From Pseudomonas caspiana (GTDB taxonomy: Bacteria; Pseudomonadota; Gammaproteobacteria; Pseudomonadales; Pseudomonadaceae), in NCBI RefSeq assembly GCF_002158995.1, contig NZ_LOHF01000001.1:204674-268673 (forward strand): 64,000 bases of DNA, written 5' to 3'. The position numbers and the translations under genes are program-made. The notes below the pieces were generated by a model. It had not been told where the DNA came from. It saw only the letters and a program-made list of their open reading frames with translations, and searched no databases. Positions 31,863-40,556 of this stretch are shown piece by piece; the stretch's first letter is position 1; every line of letters begins with the position of its first letter.

Positions 31863-34328
31863 ATGTTTGCTTCACGACAGTCCTGTGCTGCTGAGGTAGA
31901 GCGGCCCATTGATCCATTTGTATTTGCCAGATATGACCGGTGCTGTTATCTGTATGCCCATCCAGTACCGGCATCTCAGGTTGTGACCGTCATTTCTTTA
32001 TCCAGCAGTTCCGAAATAAAGCCCGAGGTCAGCGCTGAAGAGCTCCGCTCGCTTGCTCCTGACCCCACTGATCAAGCTCGTTACCTTGTGGCCGTTCGTG
32101 CACTGTGCGAGTTCACCGCCAAGGCAGGTGATCTCGATCTGCGCTTTACGCCATCACCTACGGCCCAGGAAGGCATCGCTGGGCATCGCAGTGTGGCGGC
32201 GCGACGCGGCCCGGGTTATCAAACCGAGGTTTCGCTGTCGGGGGAGTATCAGCATCTGAAGATCCGCGGCAGGGCAGATGGTTATGACCCTGCGCTGAAC
32301 CAGTTGGAGGAGATCAAGACCTACCGCGGTGAGTTGTCAGCGATGCCGGATAACCATCGGCAGTTGCACTGGGCACAGGTGAAGGTCTACGGCTGGCTCC
32401 TTTGTCAGCAATTGCAGCTGGATGAGGTGAATCTGGCGCTGGTGTATTTCAACATTGTCACCGAGCAGGAAACGCTGATTCGAGAGCGCTTCTCTGCGTT
32501 GACCCTACAGACGTTTTTTCAGCAGCACTGCGCCATATTTCTGCAATGGGCTGAGCAGGAACTCATGCACGCCGGTGAGCGTAACCAGCAACTGAGCCAA
32601 CTGAAGTTCCCCCATGCAAGTTTTCGTACCGGCCAGCGTCATCTGGCGGAATCGGTTTACAAAGCGGTCAGTACCGGACGTTGTCTGATGGCGCAGGCGC
32701 CCACCGGCATTGGTAAAACCATTGGCACATTGTTTCCGATGCTCAAGGCCGCGCCGACGCAGAAGCTGGACAAAGTGTTCTTCCTGACGGCGAAAACGCC
32801 GGGTCGCAAGCTGGCACTGGATGCGTTGACGGTGATTCGGACCAGCGCACCAGAGCTGAAACTGCGTGTGCTGGAGCTGGTCGCCCGGGACAAGGCTTGC
32901 GAGCATCCGGATAAGGCCTGCAATGGCGATTCCTGCCCGCTGGCCAAAGGATTTTATGACCGTTTGCCCGCTGCGCGCAGTGCTGCGCTGGCCGCGCCCT
33001 GGCTGGATCAGGCCGGCATGCGTGAAGTGGCACTGGCGCATGAGGTCTGCCCGTACTACCTCAGCCAGGAAATAGCGCGCTGGGCGGACGTGGTGATTGC
33101 TGACTACAACTACTATTTCGATCTCAGCGGATTGTTGTTCGGGCTCAGTCAGTTCAATCAATGGCGCGTGGCCGTGCTGGTGGATGAAGCCCACAACATG
33201 GTCGAGCGTGCGCGGCAGATGTACAGCGCCAGTCTTGATCAGCAGAACTTGAACGCATTGCGTCAGACAGCGCCTGAGGCGTTACAGAAAACCCTGCAGC
33301 GGCTGAATCGTGAGTGGAACGCGCTACATAAAGAACAACTTGCCCCTTATCAGGCTTACCCCGAAACCCCTGGCAAATTTCTCCTAGCCCTGAACCTCTG
33401 CGTGTCTGCCATGGGAGATTATTTCAATGATCACCCCCAGGCGCTGAACGGCGGGCTGCAAAGCTTTTATTTCGAGGTGATCGCGTTTGTGCGTATCGCC
33501 GAGTTGTTCGACGAGCACTTTGTATTCGATATCAGTAAAAGGGCGCTAAGCAGCAAGCGCAGCTACTCCAGATTGTGCCTGCGTAACGTGGTGCCAGCCC
33601 GGTTCATTCGACCGAGGCTGACGGCCGCACGCAGCAGCGTTTTGTTCTCGGCCACCCTGAGCCCTCGTCACTATTACGCCGATCTGTTGGGGTTGCCCGC
33701 TGATACGGCATGGATTGATGTGGAGTCGCCGTTTAGTCGGGAACAACTGGACGTGCAGATCATCAGCCGGATTTCCACGCGGTTCACCCATCGCCAGGCG
33801 TCACTGGCGCCGATCGTGGAACTGCTGGCTGAACAGTTTCAGGCTCGGCCGGGCAACTACCTGGCGTTTTTCAGCAGTTTTGATTATCAGCAGCAAGTCG
33901 CGGACTTGATGCAGCAAAGCCATCCGCATATCCCGCTCTGGCAGCAGGCGCGTGGGATGAGTGAGAGTGAACGTCAGGGCTTTCTTGATCGTTTTACCCT
34001 TGAGAGCCAAGGGATCGGCTTCGCTGTACTGGGCGGCGCGTTTGGTGAAGGCATCGATTTGCCGGGCGCGCGACTGATCGGCGCATTCATTGCCACGCTA
34101 GGCCTGGCTCAACTCAACCCGGTCAATGAGCAGCTCAAACAACGTATGGCTGTGTTGTTCGGTGCGGGCTACGATTACACCTACCTTTTTCCGGGTGTAC
34201 AAAAGGTTGTGCAGGCGGCGGGGCGGGTGATTCGTGGGCAGCAGGACCGGGGTGTGGTCATGCTGATTGATGATCGATTTGCCGAGCCCAAAGTCCGTCA
34301 GTTACTCCCTCGCTGGTGGCAGCTTTGA
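31863..34328 (+). CDS. ATP-dependent DNA helicase, XPD/DinG-type, fused to an N-terminal PDDEXK nuclease domain
   Basis: About 821 residues if started at ATG 31863. Strong family similarity (from memory of Pseudomonas homologues) begins only near 'VAVRALCEFTAKAGDLDLRF' at 32088 (GTG), so the first ~75 residues may not be translated. The nuclease block has 'GRADGYD' (Asp139) and 'LEEIKTYRG' (Glu150, Lys152), a Cas4/RecB-like D-ExK centre. The helicase part has Walker A 'APTGIGKT' (~279-286), four cysteines for an Fe-S cluster (C346, then two in 'ACNGDSC', one in 'EVCPYY'), DEAH at 441-444 and a C-terminal 'QAAGRVIRGQQDRG' (motif VI). Predicted DNA repair or processing enzyme in the cytoplasm; 57 bp after the PP-loop gene. 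Confidence 0.85.
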   Translation: MFASRQSCAAEVERPIDPFVFARYDRCCYLYAHPVPASQVVTVISLSSSSEIKPEVSAEELRSLAPDPTDQARYLVAVRALCEFTAKAGDLDLRFTPSPTAQEGIAGHRSVAARRGPGYQTEVSLSGEYQHLKIRGRADGYDPALNQLEEIKTYRGELSAMPDNHRQLHWAQVKVYGWLLCQQLQLDEVNLALVYFNIVTEQETLIRERFSALTLQTFFQQHCAIFLQWAEQELMHAGERNQQLSQLKFPHASFRTGQRHLAESVYKAVSTGRCLMAQAPTGIGKTIGTLFPMLKAAPTQKLDKVFFLTAKTPGRKLALDALTVIRTSAPELKLRVLELVARDKACEHPDKACNGDSCPLAKGFYDRLPAARSAALAAPWLDQAGMREVALAHEVCPYYLSQEIARWADVVIADYNYYFDLSGLLFGLSQFNQWRVAVLVDEAHNMVERARQMYSASLDQQNLNALRQTAPEALQKTLQRLNREWNALHKEQLAPYQAYPETPGKFLLALNLCVSAMGDYFNDHPQALNGGLQSFYFEVIAFVRIAELFDEHFVFDISKRALSSKRSYSRLCLRNVVPARFIRPRLTAARSSVLFSATLSPRHYYADLLGLPADTAWIDVESPFSREQLDVQIISRISTRFTHRQASLAPIVELLAEQFQARPGNYLAFFSSFDYQQQVADLMQQSHPHIPLWQQARGMSESERQGFLDRFTLESQGIGFAVLGGAFGEGIDLPGARLIGAFIATLGLAQLNPVNEQLKQRMAVLFGAGYDYTYLFPGVQKVVQAAGRVIRGQQDRGVVMLIDDRFAEPKVRQLLPRWWQL

Positions 34329-34461
34329 TTGCTCAAAGACTTAGGGATCGATAGCCAAGCAGCGAGGTCAAACTGCCAGTAAACTGCCGCGCCGCTGATC
34401 ATTTTTTGTTTGCCGTACAGCAGCCAGCTTTATTTCTATTCTGTTTTTTCATGGAGGTTGT

Positions 34462-36102
34462 ATGAGTCTCAGTCCCTTCGCCGGCAAGCTGGCACCGCCT
34501 CAGTTGCTGGTCGATATTCCGCGACTGGTTACCGCTTATTACACCGGCCAGCCTGATGCGTCGATTTCGACCCAGCGCGTGGCGTTTGGTACTTCCGGCC
34601 ACCGTGGCAGCTCGTTTGAACTCAGCTTCAACGAATGGCACGTTCTGGCCATCAGTCAGGCGATTTGCCTGTACCGTCAGGCTAATGGCATCGATGGCCC
34701 GCTGTTCCTGGGCGCTGATACCCATGCCTTGTCCACGCCGGCCGCTGCCAGCGCCCTGGAAGTCCTTGCCGCCAATGGCGTGCAGGTAATGATTTCCGAA
34801 GGTGATGAATACACCCCGACACCTGCCGTTTCCCACGCGATCATTTGCTATAACCGCGGCCGCACATCCGGCCTGGCTGACGGCATTGTCATCACGCCGT
34901 CGCACAACCCGCCGGAAAGCGGTGGCTTCAAGTACAACCCTCCTAACGGTGGCCCGGCAGACAGCCACATCACCAAGTGGATTGAAGCCAAGGCCAATGA
35001 ACTGCTGGCTGAAAAGATCCAGGGCGTCAGCCGCATCACTCATGAACGAGCGCTGCGTGCCGACACGACGCATCGTCATGACTATCTCAACACCTATGTT
35101 GCCGACCTGAAAAACGTCATCGACATGGACGCCATCCGCAACGCAGGTCTGCGCCTTGGCGTTGATCCGCTGGGTGGTGCCGGGGTTCGTTACTGGTCGG
35201 CAATCGGTGAGCATTACGGTCTGAATCTAGACGTCGTCAATCAGTTCGTCGACCCGACGTTCCGCTTCATGAGCGTTGACTGGGACGGCCGCATTCGTAT
35301 GGACCCGTCGTCCAACTTTGCCATGCAGAGCCTGATCGGCCTGAAAGACAAGTATCAGGTCGCGTTTGCCTGCGACCCTGACCACGATCGCCACGGCATC
35401 GTGACCCCAAGCGGCGGGCTGCTGGCCCCGAACAACTATCTGGCTGTTTCCATCGATTACCTGTTCCAGAATCGTCCGGATTGGCGTGCGGATGCGGCGG
35501 TTGGTAAAACCGTGGTCAGCAGCGGCATGATCGATCGGGTCACGGCCCGCCTGGGTCGTCGTCTGTACGAAGTGCCAGTGGGCTTCAAGTTCTTCGCTGA
35601 TGGCCTGTTTGATGGCTCGCTGGGTTTTGGCGGGGAAGAGAGTGCAGGTGCATCGTTCCTGCGTAAGGACGGCACCGTCTGGACCACCGACAAGGACGGT
35701 CTGATTCCTGCGCTGTTGGCTGCAGAAATCACTGCTCGCAAAGGCCGCGACCCAAGCGAAATTTACCAGTCCCTGACTCAGGAGCTGGGTGAGCCATTCT
35801 CGACGCGGGTTGAAGCCAAGGCGAGTCCGGAGCAGAAAGCTGCGCTGAGCAAGCTGTCGCCGGATCAGGTCAAGTCCACAGAGTTGGCGGGCGAGGCGAT
35901 TCAAAGCGTTCTCAGTCATGCTCCTGGCAATAATCAGGCGATTGGCGGCCTGAAGGTCATGACGGAGAATGGCTGGTTTGCGGCTCGTCCATCAGGGACT
36001 GAGGACATCTACAAGATCTACGCCGAGAGCTTCGTCGGTGAAGAGCACCTCAAGCGGCTGGTAGCAGAAGCTCAGGTGTTGGTGGATGCTGCGATTGCCT
36101 GA
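34462..36102 (+). CDS. pgm: Phosphoglucomutase, alpha-D-glucose phosphate-specific
   Basis: 546 residues, the same length as E. coli Pgm. '[22 protein letters not shown]' at the N terminus, phosphoserine loop '[13 protein letters not shown]' (Ser147), metal loop with Asp305, Asp307 and Asp309 ('[10 protein letters not shown]'), sugar-binding '[11 protein letters not shown]' and C-terminal phosphate loop '[17 protein letters not shown]'. It interconverts glucose-1-phosphate and glucose-6-phosphate for glycogen/trehalose and polysaccharide metabolism. GGAGG lies 4-5 bp before the ATG. Monocistronic, ending at a REP element and a shared bidirectional terminator. Confidence 0.97.
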   Translation: MSLSPFAGKLAPPQLLVDIPRLVTAYYTGQPDASISTQRVAFGTSGHRGSSFELSFNEWHVLAISQAICLYRQANGIDGPLFLGADTHALSTPAAASALEVLAANGVQVMISEGDEYTPTPAVSHAIICYNRGRTSGLADGIVITPSHNPPESGGFKYNPPNGGPADSHITKWIEAKANELLAEKIQGVSRITHERALRADTTHRHDYLNTYVADLKNVIDMDAIRNAGLRLGVDPLGGAGVRYWSAIGEHYGLNLDVVNQFVDPTFRFMSVDWDGRIRMDPSSNFAMQSLIGLKDKYQVAFACDPDHDRHGIVTPSGGLLAPNNYLAVSIDYLFQNRPDWRADAAVGKTVVSSGMIDRVTARLGRRLYEVPVGFKFFADGLFDGSLGFGGEESAGASFLRKDGTVWTTDKDGLIPALLAAEITARKGRDPSEIYQSLTQELGEPFSTRVEAKASPEQKAALSKLSPDQVKSTELAGEAIQSVLSHAPGNNQAIGGLKVMTENGWFAARPSGTEDIYKIYAESFVGEEHLKRLVAEAQVLVDAAIA

Positions 36103-36174
36103 CACACCGCCATCGCGGGCGTCGCGTATTCTCCGTGCTCTCTTACAGACTCATTATTGAATGGACGAATGATC

Positions 36175-36247
36175 TGTAGGAGCTGCCGAAGGCTGCGATA
36201 GCGGTGTGTCAGGACGACGGATTTCGCAGCCTTCGGCAGCTCCTACA
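36175..36247. repeat. REP-type palindromic element (copy A)
   Basis: Near-perfect ~24 bp arms (left begins TGTAGGAGCTGCCGAAGG, right is its complement) around a centre containing GGTGTGTCAGG. Copies B, C and D in this window share arms and length (72-73 bp). It lies between the convergent pgm and pirin genes. Confidence 0.85.
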
Positions 36248-36270
36248 AGTGATCTGTTTCAATTCAGCGC

Positions 36271-36306
36271 AAAAAAGCCCGGACTCGCGAGAATCCGGGC
36301 TTTTTT
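36271..36306. terminator. Bidirectional Rho-independent terminator between pgm and pirin
   Basis: AAAAAAGCCCGGA / TCCGGGCTTTTTT, 12-13 bp perfect arms with A- and T-runs on both sides, so it can stop pgm (+) and pirin (-) transcription. Confidence 0.9.
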
Positions 36307-36329
36307 CATTTGCAGCGTTTGCTCAAGGT

Positions 36330-37025
36330 TCAAGCCACGTCGACCAGCACGATTTCGCTGTCTTCGATGGCGGTTACCCGCAGTACGCGTTCATCTTCAA
36401 CGGCAACACCGTCTCGGGCGTTCGCTTGCAGACCGTTGACCTCAATGCTGCCGGTAGCAGGTACCAGGTAGGCACGTCGACCCGCATCCATATGGTACTC
36501 GGCGCTTTCCCCGGCTTTCAGGTTGGCGGCCACCAGACGTGCATCAGCGCGGATACGCAGGCTTACATCATCACCGGACTTGCCGCTGGCCAGGGTCACG
36601 AAACCTTCCCGATCACCTTTTGGAAACGGTTTGGCGCCCCAAGAGGGTGCTGCACCGGTTTCATTGGGCATGATCCAGATCTGGAAGATCTTGGTCGCGG
36701 TAGGTTCCATGTTGTATTCACTATGAGCCACACCCGTCCCGGCACTCATGACCTGAACGTCGCCAGCCTCAGTACGCCCTTTGTTGCCCAGGTTGTCTTC
36801 GTGAGTAATGGCGCCTTCACGAACATAAGTGATGATTTCCATGTCCCGGTGCGGGTGTTTCGGGAAGCCGGTCCCGGCCTGAATAACATCATCATTCCAG
36901 ACTCGCAGCTGACCCCAGTTCATGCGTTTTGGGTCGTAGTATTCAGCAAACGAGAAGTGGTGGTGTGCGTCCAGCCAGCCGTGGTTGGCGCCGCCCAAAG
37001 TGTTGAAAGGTCGTAATTGCAGCAT
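36330..37025 (-). CDS. Pirin family protein (YhhW-like bicupin)
   Basis: 231 residues. 'NHGWLDAHHHFSFAEYYDPKRMNWGQLRVWNDDVI' and 'GFPKHPHRDMEIITYVREGAITHEDNLG' carry the pirin metal ligands (HxH...E/H), then 'VQVMSAGTGVAHSEYN'. This is the YhhW/quercetinase-like size class with an incomplete second cupin ('RRAYLVPATGSIEVNG'). Members show quercetin 2,3-dioxygenase activity in vitro or act as redox sensors. AGGAGG precedes the ATG. An unusual pair of direct and inverted repeats lies upstream (37117-37159). In many pseudomonads a LysR gene is divergent from pirin; here the neighbour is a UvrD-type helicase. Confidence 0.93.
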   Translation of the reverse strand: MLQLRPFNTLGGANHGWLDAHHHFSFAEYYDPKRMNWGQLRVWNDDVIQAGTGFPKHPHRDMEIITYVREGAITHEDNLGNKGRTEAGDVQVMSAGTGVAHSEYNMEPTATKIFQIWIMPNETGAAPSWGAKPFPKGDREGFVTLASGKSGDDVSLRIRADARLVAANLKAGESAEYHMDAGRRAYLVPATGSIEVNGLQANARDGVAVEDERVLRVTAIEDSEIVLVDVA

Positions 37026-37116
37026 GGTGTGGCCTCCTGTGCAGAAGCGGGCATTGATTGTGAGCCCGGGCTGCTGAACGTTGTAAGTTGTTGATGGCAG
37101 CTATGATTGATCAAAT

Positions 37117-37159
37117 AATTATCGATAAAAAGCGTAAATACTCGCTTTTAATTATCGAT
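37117..37159. promoter_or_regulatory. Compound repeat upstream of pirin
   Basis: AATTATCGAT occurs twice as a direct repeat (37117-37126 and 37150-37159, 33 bp apart, about three helical turns), enclosing AAAAGCG / CGCTTTT (37128-37134, 37143-37149). Such symmetry in the promoter region of pirin is typical of a LysR- or multimer-bound operator; the regulator is not adjacent. Confidence 0.45.
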
Positions 37160-37304
37160 TTAATCGATGTTATGGCTGAGTCAGTATTCTCCACTTGACC
37201 TGCACTTGATCGGCTAATTACCTGATGGAAAAGCATTTACTGGAGCTAAAAGGCGAATCGGGCGACCATAGGGACTTTCGCCCTATCTGTGCCCTGGAGC
37301 CTGC

Positions 37305-39797
37305 GTGCCAGACAATCTGCCTGTTGATGTTGCCGCCGATGTCGAACCCGAACTCACACCTCCCCATCAGCTTCCATTGATCAAGCGCATGCTCTCGCGC
37401 TTGTTGGGGCGAGGGCTAAACCGTCTGGGCGGGCAACACCTGCCGTCATGGACTCAAGGCCATGCCGACGGTTATCTCAACGGCCACTTGCAGGGTGTCG
37501 AAGAGGGTTATGCCGAGGGGCATCTGGACGGCATTGAAGAGGGCCGCAAGGTCCTGGTGATCCGCGATACTCGCCCCCATGAGCATCGCGGGCCGAAAGT
37601 CGACGACCATCTGTTCGATGACTGGCGCCTGCCGCTGACCGCTGACATCAAGAAGCGGATGAAAGCCGATGTCAGTCAGAAGTTACCGGCTCATGCGCAA
37701 CCGAGTGCTGCGCAGTGGAAGATGATTTTCAGTGACACGCCATCGACGTACGTCATCGCCGGGGCAGGCGCAGGCAAGTCGACTTCATTGGTATTGCGGA
37801 TTTTGCTGCTCAGCCATTATTTGAGCTTCGAGCTGGACTCCATGACCGTGGTGACTTTCACCCGTGAGTCGCGTAAGGACTTCGTCAATAAACTGGTCGA
37901 GATATTTGCTTGCTGGGGTCTCAATCTGGATCAGAAACAGGCGCGGGACGTGGTTCGCACCTTCCATTCGCGGATTCTGCCGCTGGTGCGAAGTATGCCG
38001 GGGCTTGAGAGACTCACTGCTTTTGAAAATCTGGGTGCTCAATCCACAGCAGGGCTGGAGGAGGGGGCGGATAGCAATCCTTTTGACTTACGCATCAATG
38101 ACGCACAGCGTCAGCAACTGAACCTGTGTTACCGCGACCTGTACGCCAGCAACGAGCGTTTCCGTGATGTCATGGCGCCGTTGTATCGCCAGGCACTGCA
38201 GCTCAAGGAGCTGGAGCGCGATCATCCCGATGTGCAGAAGCGGGTGACGGTCACCGAGTTGTCGGCCAAGCGTGATGAAGAGCTGTGCGACACCATCGAA
38301 GACCTGTGGATTCGCGCAAAAGCCTGGCCCGTCAAAGGCATCGAGCCGATGCGGCAAACGGTCGAGATCAACGGCTTCGGCTTTCATCTGCATGGCTACG
38401 TGGCAGAACTGGACGCCTGGGTGGTGCTCGGGTTTGATCCATCCGAAGACCAGCAGATGAAACGCTCTGGCGCCAAGTTGCCGATCTGGGCGGAATGGGT
38501 CATCAAGCGCACACTGTTTCAAGCTTTCTGTCGCAAGCCGGTGATCTGGCTCGATAACTATGAAGCGGGCGGTCGTGTGCTGCAGTCCTTGTCCGGCGCA
38601 GCGGTGGCCGGGCCGGGCTTCGATTACAAGGTCAAGGGCGATCTAAGTGCTGCGCCACTGCTGGACAGTTTTGTCGCGGCAGCAGGCTTTATCGAAAACC
38701 TGGGGCTTGATGTTCCGGCTGCCGTTGCCGAAATGAGCTTTGCCAACAACGATCCTGACCGGTATTTCTTTGAAGCCCTGAGCCTGTTCTGGAAGGCGTT
38801 TGAAAATCACTTGTTGAGCCAGACACCGCCGGTGATGACCTATAACCGGATGTTTGCCTTGTTTGGCGAGAACTCACCGGAAAACCTCAAGCTTGTCGGT
38901 GATCATCAGCTCAGGCCACTCTCGCATTTGATGATCGATGAGTTTCAGGACGTCTCGCCGCAGATCGTTTCCTGGGGCCGCGCCTGTTTGCGAGAGATCC
39001 GCCGTCGCGGTTCCGACCTGCATATCGGCCGCACCGCTCAGCACGCATCGCTGCTGTGTGTGGGGGATGACTGGCAGTCTATCTATGGTTGGCGTGGCAG
39101 CTCTCCGAAGTTCTTCATGGAGTTTCCCAAGGAGTTTCCGGCTCCCGCCACCACTAAGGTCATGCTCAGCGATAACTATCGCAGTCATCAGCACATCATT
39201 GATGCTGCGGAACATATTGTGCGGGCGGCACCGGCCATTGCGGGCAAAAAAGCCAAAGCCAGCGGAGCAGCGCAGGAATTGCTACCGGTTACGGTGCTGG
39301 AGCGCGATGATGATTCACTGACAGAGCGTCTGATCGAGCATTACAACGACGGTGATTCGATCCTGTTGCTATATCGAAAGAGCAGCGATAAAGCTCTATT
39401 TTCCGATAAGTTACAGGCGCTTGTTAATGCTGATTATGCATTGCCACCTCAATCGCGGCGCTTCAAACAACTGACCTACCACAGCGCCAAAGGCCTGCAG
39501 GCGGATGCAGTATTCCTGCTGGGTGATTGCCAGCATTTGACTCACTCGCCGCACAAGAATCAGCTTTATCGTCAGGCCGGGTTAGGTAATCCCGGGGATA
39601 CGGATGCCTTCGACAATGCGCAAAAAGACGAAGTCTTGCGCTTGGCATACGTGGCAATCACTCGTGCAGTGCGACATTGCTATTGGTATATCGATGGCAG
39701 CGCGAAGGAGGGGGTGAACACTACAAAGGCGTCAGACCGGATCCCGGCAGACAAGCCGTTTTTTGAGGATCTGCGCGGTCGTAGGGGAGGATTGTAG
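37305..39797 (+). CDS. UvrD/Rep-type SF1 DNA helicase with GxxxG-repeat N terminus
   Basis: 830 residues, GTG start with GGAG 6 bp upstream. SF1A motifs: Walker A GAGAGKS (153-159), Ia 'VVTFTRESRKDF', DEFQD (545-549), III 'LLCVGDDWQSIYGWRGSSPKF', IV 'LSDNYRSHQHI', V 'LTYHSAKGLQADAVFLLGD', VI 'LRLAYVAITRAVRHCYWY'. Before the motor, residues 52-80 place Gly at every fourth position eight times ('QGHADGYLNGHLQGVEEG' and on), a pattern also known from FliH-type helices. The insert between motifs Ia and II is ~330 residues, so this is not UvrD or Rep itself. Likely DNA repair or defence role; no partner gene is seen. Confidence 0.87.
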   Translation: MPDNLPVDVAADVEPELTPPHQLPLIKRMLSRLLGRGLNRLGGQHLPSWTQGHADGYLNGHLQGVEEGYAEGHLDGIEEGRKVLVIRDTRPHEHRGPKVDDHLFDDWRLPLTADIKKRMKADVSQKLPAHAQPSAAQWKMIFSDTPSTYVIAGAGAGKSTSLVLRILLLSHYLSFELDSMTVVTFTRESRKDFVNKLVEIFACWGLNLDQKQARDVVRTFHSRILPLVRSMPGLERLTAFENLGAQSTAGLEEGADSNPFDLRINDAQRQQLNLCYRDLYASNERFRDVMAPLYRQALQLKELERDHPDVQKRVTVTELSAKRDEELCDTIEDLWIRAKAWPVKGIEPMRQTVEINGFGFHLHGYVAELDAWVVLGFDPSEDQQMKRSGAKLPIWAEWVIKRTLFQAFCRKPVIWLDNYEAGGRVLQSLSGAAVAGPGFDYKVKGDLSAAPLLDSFVAAAGFIENLGLDVPAAVAEMSFANNDPDRYFFEALSLFWKAFENHLLSQTPPVMTYNRMFALFGENSPENLKLVGDHQLRPLSHLMIDEFQDVSPQIVSWGRACLREIRRRGSDLHIGRTAQHASLLCVGDDWQSIYGWRGSSPKFFMEFPKEFPAPATTKVMLSDNYRSHQHIIDAAEHIVRAAPAIAGKKAKASGAAQELLPVTVLERDDDSLTERLIEHYNDGDSILLLYRKSSDKALFSDKLQALVNADYALPPQSRRFKQLTYHSAKGLQADAVFLLGDCQHLTHSPHKNQLYRQAGLGNPGDTDAFDNAQKDEVLRLAYVAITRAVRHCYWYIDGSAKEGVNTTKASDRIPADKPFFEDLRGRRGGL

Positions 39798-39822
39798 ATA
39801 TCGCTCCAGATCAGTGTCCTTC

Positions 39823-39894
39823 TGTAGGAGCTGCCGAAGGCTGCGAAAGCACTGATTCTGATGCCTCGCCATCGAAGCCTTTGTCGCTCCTACA
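39823..39894. repeat. REP-type palindromic element (copy B, degenerate right arm)
   Basis: The left arm starts TGTAGGAGCTGCCGAAGG like copy A; the right arm GCCTTTGTCGCTCCTACA is diverged. Located 26 bp after the helicase stop. Confidence 0.7.
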
Positions 39895-39925
39895 GATCAA
39901 CTGCTTTCTGAAGTGCGAAGGCTGT

Positions 39926-40180
39926 TCAGAGCCCTACAGCGCGCAATGGCACGAACGATTCCAGTTCTGCCTCAATAGCCTCAATAATCAGCTCCACCTC
40001 GGTTGCGTTCATGACGGTTGCGCAACGCAGACCGGCAACAGCGATGACCGTCTCGCCACTGGCCCGATCAAACAGGCGGACCACCATGCTACTGGGAGCG
40101 TCCATGGTGGCTTCAAAGCCCACCGGGTGGAAATACCAGCGCATCAGCTGACAAGCATTGGGGAACGTGACTTTATTCAT
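39926..40180 (-). CDS. DUF1652 family protein
   Basis: 84 residues from ATG 40180. The sequence 'MNKVTFPNACQLMRWYFHP' followed by 'MVVRLFDRASGETVIAVAGL' and a C-terminal acidic helix ('VELIIEAIEAELESF') has the shape of DUF1652, a short family nearly restricted to Pseudomonas. Function unknown. An AGAGG element 8 bp upstream supports this start over one 17 codons earlier. A second small gene (40278-40424) lies upstream in the same direction. Confidence 0.75.
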   Translation of the reverse strand: MNKVTFPNACQLMRWYFHPVGFEATMDAPSSMVVRLFDRASGETVIAVAGLRCATVMNATEVELIIEAIEAELESFVPLRAVGL

Positions 40181-40277
40181 GAGGCCTACCTCTTTCAAAC
40201 GAGCACTTCCATAGCTCAAATGGGGAGGCAAGGGAGTTGTCGAAACGTCAGCAAAAGCTGAATGGCCTTAGAGTGAA

Positions 40278-40424
40278 TCAGTCGATTTCTGCGTCAGCCA
40301 TGGCGCTTTCTTGCAACATTTTCGGACAGTCCTTACGAAGAGCAAAAGTAGCACTCTTGTAGAACGCCAGCAGAGATTTTTTTGCAGTAAATGAAAAATA
40401 TTTCGATTTATTGATGTGAGTCAT
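40278..40424 (-). CDS. Small basic protein, 48 residues, unknown
   Basis: Open frame of 48 codons from ATG 40424 to TGA 40278: begins MTHINKSKYFSFTAKKSLLA, continues with a basic, aromatic central part containing one Cys and ends in an acidic tail (MADAEID). An AGGA element is 9-10 bp before the ATG. Composition (Lys/Phe/Ala-rich, amphipathic) is more protein-like than chance, and it is oriented with the DUF1652 gene 98 bp downstream. No family recognised. Confidence 0.45.
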   Translation of the reverse strand: MTHINKSKYFSFTAKKSLLAFYKSATFALRKDCPKMLQESAMADAEID

Positions 40425-40556
40425 GCTCGTTATTCCTAAAGGCTCTTTGCGCTGAGCGGTAGCATTGAAAATGCTATTTGCGTCGTCACAGGGTTGTCAT
40501 GACCAACCCTCACGCGGCATGCTGCGGCTCCGCTTTGTAACCGGATTTTTCTGGAT

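Noticed and set aside
36204..37016. 270-codon open frame on the plus strand
   Set aside because: Antisense to pirin and overlaps the terminator and REP copy A.
30300..39797. Idea of a phage-defence island (PP-loop enzyme, nuclease-helicase, UvrD-type helicase)
   Set aside because: The genes are separated by the core gene pgm and by pirin, each with own terminators; nothing links them as one system, and both helicases look like common Pseudomonas genes.
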